From Hellea sp. (lineage in GTDB: Bacteria > Pseudomonadota > Alphaproteobacteria > Caulobacterales > Maricaulaceae): 64,000 bases of DNA. The DNA lies in contig JABABK010000001.1 of assembly GCA_014238285.1 (NCBI GenBank), forward strand, positions 62,001 through 126,000, read 5' to 3'. This document shows positions 60,576 to 64,000 of the stretch, one piece after another (position 1 is the first letter of the stretch; each line of letters opens with the position of its first letter). The notes below the pieces were generated by a model, which saw nothing but the letters and a program-made list of their open reading frames with translations, was not told the DNA's origin and did not search any database. A program made the position numbers and the translations under genes.

Positions 60576-62171
60576 TCATCCCCGAATAATATCCGAGGCT
60601 TTTTCCGCCAGCATCATGGTCGGCGCGTTGAGATTGCCATTGGGGATGGAAGGGAAGATCGAGCTATCCACGACCCGTAAGTTCTTAAGGCCGATGACGC
60701 GGCAACTTGGATCGACCACGGCCATGTCATCTTTGGCGTCGCCCATTTTATTGGTGCAGGACGGATGATAGGCGGACTCGACGTTGTCGCGCACCCATTG
60801 ATCGATAGCCTCGTCTGAGACAATGTCTTGGCCGGGCTGGATTTCATCGCCTCTGTAAGGCGCCAGCGCGGTTTGTTGTAAAATACCGCGGCTGACCCGA
60901 ATAGTGTTGCGCCAATCCTCCACATCTCTTTTGTCTTGTAAATAATTGAACAGGATTTCCGGCGCGTCTTTCACGTTGGATGATGTGACGCGCACATGAC
61001 CCCGGCTAAAGGGTTTATTGGGACCCACATGGACTTGATAGCCATGGCCTTTAAACGCTGTTTTGCCGTCATAGCTGATCGCGCCGGGGAGGAAATGAAA
61101 TTGCATATCCGGCCAAGGCTTTTGCTCTGATGATTTAATAAAGCCGCAGCTTTCAAAATGATTGGTCGCGCCAAGGCCATTTTTAAAGAGGATCCACCGC
61201 GCGCCGATCAGAGCTTTGCTGATAGGGTCGAGTTTATTGTTCAGGGTAATCGGCTGTGTGCACTGATACTGGAAAAATACTTCCAAGTGATCTGACAGGT
61301 TTTCACCAACACCCGGGAGAATATGGAAGGGGTTAATACCCGCGTCTTTCAAAACATTTTCTGGGCCAATGCCTGAGAGCTGCAAGAGCTGCGGTGAGCC
61401 GATGGAGCCTGCTGAAAGAATGACTTCTCGCCGCGCTTTAAGCTCAAGCGGTTTGCCGTTTTGATTGGCCGTAATGCCCGTGGCGGTCTTGCCATCAAAT
61501 ATGATTTTCTCTGTCACAGTCTTTTTGAAAACTGAGAGATTAGGCCGTTTGAGGGCCGGGCGTAAATAGGCGCGCGCGGTGGAGGCTCTGACGCCGTGAT
61601 CCACATTCATTTGCATGGGGCCAAAACCTTCTTGGGACGCGCCGTTATAATCGGGGCAGGCGGGGTAGCCAGCTTCGACCCCTGCATCAATAAAGGCCTG
61701 ATAGAGCGGGCTGAGCTTCATATCATTACCTGTGCTGACGCCAACAGGACCCGTGCTGCCGCGGTGCTGGCTCGGTATTCCATTCCAATTTTCGAGTTTC
61801 TTAAAATAAGGTAGGCAGGTCTCGTAATTCCAGCCATTTGCGCCAAGGTTTTCCCATTCATCGTAATCTTTAGGATTACCGCGCACAAACACCATGCCGT
61901 TTATGGAGGATGACCCGCCAAGGCCTTTGCCGCGATAGCAAGGAATAACCCGTCCGCCAAGATGCGGTTCCGGTTGGCTGTTAAACCCCCAATTAAAGCG
62001 TTTGGTATTCATGGGGATGGCCAGCGCCGTCGGCATTTTAACAAAGATAGAATTATCGCTGCCGCCCGCTTCGATCAGGGCGACAGTTTTGGAGCCGTCC
62101 TCGGACAGACGGCTTGCAAGGATGCAGCCCGCCGATCCGGCACCGACAATGATGTAGTCAAATTCATTCAT
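60576..62171 (-). CDS. GMC-family FAD oxidoreductase (choline/alcohol dehydrogenase-like)
   Basis: 531 residues from the ATG at 62171. The FAD-binding GxGxxG is in [23 protein letters not shown] signatures: [20 protein letters not shown] (signature 1) and [16 protein letters not shown] (signature 2). The active-site His is in [13 protein letters not shown], and the C-terminal Asn in [20 protein letters not shown]. It may oxidise an aliphatic alcohol or choline; BetA identity is not proven as no betaine genes are visible. Downstream of the TonB-receptor gene on the same strand, separated by a terminator. Confidence 0.92.
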   Translation of the reverse strand: MNEFDYIIVGAGSAGCILASRLSEDGSKTVALIEAGGSDNSIFVKMPTALAIPMNTKRFNWGFNSQPEPHLGGRVIPCYRGKGLGGSSSINGMVFVRGNPKDYDEWENLGANGWNYETCLPYFKKLENWNGIPSQHRGSTGPVGVSTGNDMKLSPLYQAFIDAGVEAGYPACPDYNGASQEGFGPMQMNVDHGVRASTARAYLRPALKRPNLSVFKKTVTEKIIFDGKTATGITANQNGKPLELKARREVILSAGSIGSPQLLQLSGIGPENVLKDAGINPFHILPGVGENLSDHLEVFFQYQCTQPITLNNKLDPISKALIGARWILFKNGLGATNHFESCGFIKSSEQKPWPDMQFHFLPGAISYDGKTAFKGHGYQVHVGPNKPFSRGHVRVTSSNVKDAPEILFNYLQDKRDVEDWRNTIRVSRGILQQTALAPYRGDEIQPGQDIVSDEAIDQWVRDNVESAYHPSCTNKMGDAKDDMAVVDPSCRVIGLKNLRVVDSSIFPSIPNGNLNAPTMMLAEKASDIIRG

Positions 62172-62230
62172 ATCAAGCGATTCAAGTTTTGCGCAACAAG
62201 TCACAATTCTATTAAATTTTCAACTGCGTG

Positions 62231-62286
62231 AAAAATAAAACCGCTTTCCGCTACGTCTAAGGGGAACTTAGAGGCGCGGAAAGCGG
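62231..62286 (-). terminator. Terminator after the TonB-dependent receptor gene
   Basis: CCGCTTTCCGC and GCGGAAAGCGG form an 11-bp stem with a ~24-nt loop, followed on the minus strand by TTTTATTTTTC. It lies 16 bp past the receptor stop codon and 60 bp before the GMC start, so the two are probably separate transcripts. Confidence 0.78.
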
Positions 62287-62301
62287 CTAGGGCAATCGTG
62301 G

Positions 62302-64000
62302 TTAGAAGTTATATTTAAACTTCGCACCAGCCCAACGCGGCGGAGCAAAAACCTGAATTGTGTAGCCGACAATGTCGTAAGTATAGGTCAGGGCTTCCGT
62401 GTCTGTCAGATTGTTGACGAAGGCGCCGATTTCCCATTTCCCGCTATCAGGTGAATAGGTCAAATCGCCATTGACCATGGTGTAGTCGCCGCCTGTGGTG
62501 ATTTCTGACTGGATGGTGTTAAACGATTGTTCGCCGACATAATTGGCGGAAAGCTGCGCCGCAATTTCGCCGGTACTTCCAAGGTCAAAGGCCTTGCGGA
62601 TCATGCCATTGGCGCTGAAGTTAGGCGCTAGGGGCGCTTTTTGATCTATAACGCCTTGGGCGGCATTGTTGACCTCGGTATCTAAAATACTGATACCGCC
62701 TAGAACGTCCCAGCCATCGCCGGGGGAGTAAACGGCTTCTACTTCTGCGCCTTTAAATTTGGCTTTTGAATTGAGCATCAGACTTGTCGTGCCTTCAAAG
62801 AAGAAGGCCTGAAAATTGTCATAGTCATAGTAAAAGGCACTGGCGTTGAGGCGAAGATCACCAAAGTCGCTTTTGGAGCCGATTTCATAGGCGGTTAAAA
62901 TTTCCGGATCAAATCCGATAGCCGCTAATGTCGGTGCTTGTCCGCCATATGAGTCTGTATTGAAGCCGCCGCCTTTGACACCTCGGCTAATACCGGCATA
63001 GAGAAGCTGATTATCAGATGCTTGCCAATCCAGTTGAACTTTACCGGAAAATTCATCGTCTTTACGAGAAACAGTGTGTGCGTCGCCATCGTTTAAGAGA
63101 CCGCTTGCCGGGAAGAAATCTTCGACCATTTGATAGGTGATGTTTTTATCATCCTGGGTCCAGCGCAGGCCGGCGGTTAGCTTTAAATCATCTGATAGAT
63201 TAACATCGGCTTGACCAAAGGCGGAGATTGTCTTGGTTTCATTGGTCGCTTCAAACCGCGGTACAAAACCGGTCCCAAATGTCGGGAATTTGAAGGCCCC
63301 GTAAAAATCGTTATCGATGTTAAGATAGTAAAGACCCGCAACCCAATTAAAACTGTCTCCTTCTTTTTCAAGGCGCAATTCTTGCGAGAGCTGATCGATA
63401 TCAGAACCAGCTTCGTAAGTTGCATAAGCTGATGACGTGCTGTCATCATCTTCGCGGTAATCTTTGTCACTGGTGGTATAGTCAGAAACTGACGTCAGTT
63501 TCATACCATTATCAAATTCAGTTTTGAAAATAGCGGTCAGATTGGATGAGGTTCGGTCTACACCGCTGTCAAAATCAAAAGCGCCTGCGTGGATGTCGCC
63601 ATCGCCATCGTCAATACCATCAAAGCTGACGAAGTTGGCCGAGTTATTGTCATCGACAACACTTTGAACCCCGTAAAGGCCAAATGATGCATCGCGGCAG
63701 GCTTGGTCAGATGCTGCGGTTGTGCAGTAGCGCCGCGCCGAAACATCGCCGCCGGCTGACGAAGCGACAGAGTTAAAAACACCGCCGCGTGTATCTAGAG
63801 AAGTGTGTTGCCCAATGAGTAATAATGAGCTGTCATCGCCTATGTCAAAATTGAGCATGGCTCGGCCCGAAAACGTATTATCGGCGCGCATGTTTTTACC
63901 AATCCGGTTGGTGATATAACCGTCATCCGTATTGTAATATAGGGCGAGACGACCTTGGACGTTGTCAGATAGCGGCCCGCTTATAACACCCGTTCCGCCA
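62302..64000 (-). CDS. TonB-dependent receptor, C-terminal part (cut by window edge)
   Basis: The frame is open through the window edge, so about 566 C-terminal residues are visible and the plug is outside. The visible part is a 22-strand-type barrel: alternating strands such as DFDSGVDRTSSNLTAIFKTE, FNWVAGLYYLNIDN, KTISAFGQADVNLSDDLKLT, RWTQDDKNITYQM and LLYAGISRGVKGGGFNTDSY. The C-terminal WEIGAFVNNLTDTEALTYTY and final AGAKFKYNF are classical. An aromatic last residue allows BAM-mediated insertion. The repeated GVKGGGFN and FEVGSK-like EIGSK motifs resemble pesticin/heterologous-siderophore receptors; the ligand is unknown. Confidence 0.93.
   Translation of the reverse strand, partial: GGTGVISGPLSDNVQGRLALYYNTDDGYITNRIGKNMRADNTFSGRAMLNFDIGDDSSLLLIGQHTSLDTRGGVFNSVASSAGGDVSARRYCTTAASDQACRDASFGLYGVQSVVDDNNSANFVSFDGIDDGDGDIHAGAFDFDSGVDRTSSNLTAIFKTEFDNGMKLTSVSDYTTSDKDYREDDDSTSSAYATYEAGSDIDQLSQELRLEKEGDSFNWVAGLYYLNIDNDFYGAFKFPTFGTGFVPRFEATNETKTISAFGQADVNLSDDLKLTAGLRWTQDDKNITYQMVEDFFPASGLLNDGDAHTVSRKDDEFSGKVQLDWQASDNQLLYAGISRGVKGGGFNTDSYGGQAPTLAAIGFDPEILTAYEIGSKSDFGDLRLNASAFYYDYDNFQAFFFEGTTSLMLNSKAKFKGAEVEAVYSPGDGWDVLGGISILDTEVNNAAQGVIDQKAPLAPNFSANGMIRKAFDLGSTGEIAAQLSANYVGEQSFNTIQSEITTGGDYTMVNGDLTYSPDSGKWEIGAFVNNLTDTEALTYTYDIVGYTIQVFAPPRWAGAKFKYNF

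Overview
The window looks like a chromosomal segment of a free-living, probably marine alphaproteobacterium close to the Hyphomonadales/Caulobacterales. The support is indirect: a DUF1134 (EipA-type) lipoprotein, trpF/trpB/trpA genes, a TonB-dependent receptor, MipA/OmpV, a small GcrA/SANT-like protein and several families of dispersed palindromic repeats. No rRNA, tRNA, phage, plasmid or CRISPR locus was found. About 60 genes are supported, and none is a conventional transposase.

Region by region. 0-21 kb holds many small transcription units: an Lrp-type regulator (cut by the window edge), LysR, HxlR, LuxR, TetR and AraC regulators, PhzF, GFA and VOC enzymes, an ECF sigma factor overlapping a VWA/DUF3520 protein, a DUF559 endonuclease enclosed by palindromic repeats, a YcaQ-type DNA glycosylase, a release-factor-like GGQ protein, and a DUF2157 + GDYXXLXY pair. 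21-27 kb has a large di-haem/beta-propeller lipoprotein, a RelE/ParE-RHH toxin-antitoxin pair, a LuxR-HTH/VOC fusion and a DUF3500 lipoprotein. 27-44 kb carries trpA, trpB and trpF on the minus strand, but scattered: a serine hydrolase between two paralogous secreted proteins lies between trpB and trpA, and about 11.6 kb lies between trpF and trpB. That larger interval holds a duplicated PD40 lipoprotein, MipA/OmpV bracketed by repeats, a molybdopterin oxidoreductase with an overlapping partner, and three tandem DNA-binding-like/TM/TPR paralogues. 44-52 kb contains mtgA, a small heat-shock protein, the DUF1134 lipoprotein and a trimeric autotransporter of about 1,900 residues with 16-residue head repeats. 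Upstream of it lies the 3' relic of a second copy. 52-64 kb contains two metallo-beta-lactamase-fold proteins and a divergent TetR, a DCC thiol oxidoreductase, LysR/VOC, a 2OG-Fe(II) oxygenase, a WYL regulator divergent from an SRPBCC protein, a GMC oxidoreductase and the C-terminal part of a TonB-dependent receptor.

The most notable item is the DUF559 endonuclease cassette near 7.3-8.0 kb. Its start codon directly abuts one half-copy of a palindromic repeat family, its last 34 codons lie inside a second copy, and a third copy lies just upstream. At least three further copies are dispersed in the window. I propose, as inference only, that a DUF559 nuclease is linked to the spread of these palindromes, by analogy with RAYT transposases and REP elements. 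Other points worth attention are the broken trp cluster, the tandem regulator paralogues, a terminator-like hairpin just before the autotransporter start codon, and the autotransporter relic.
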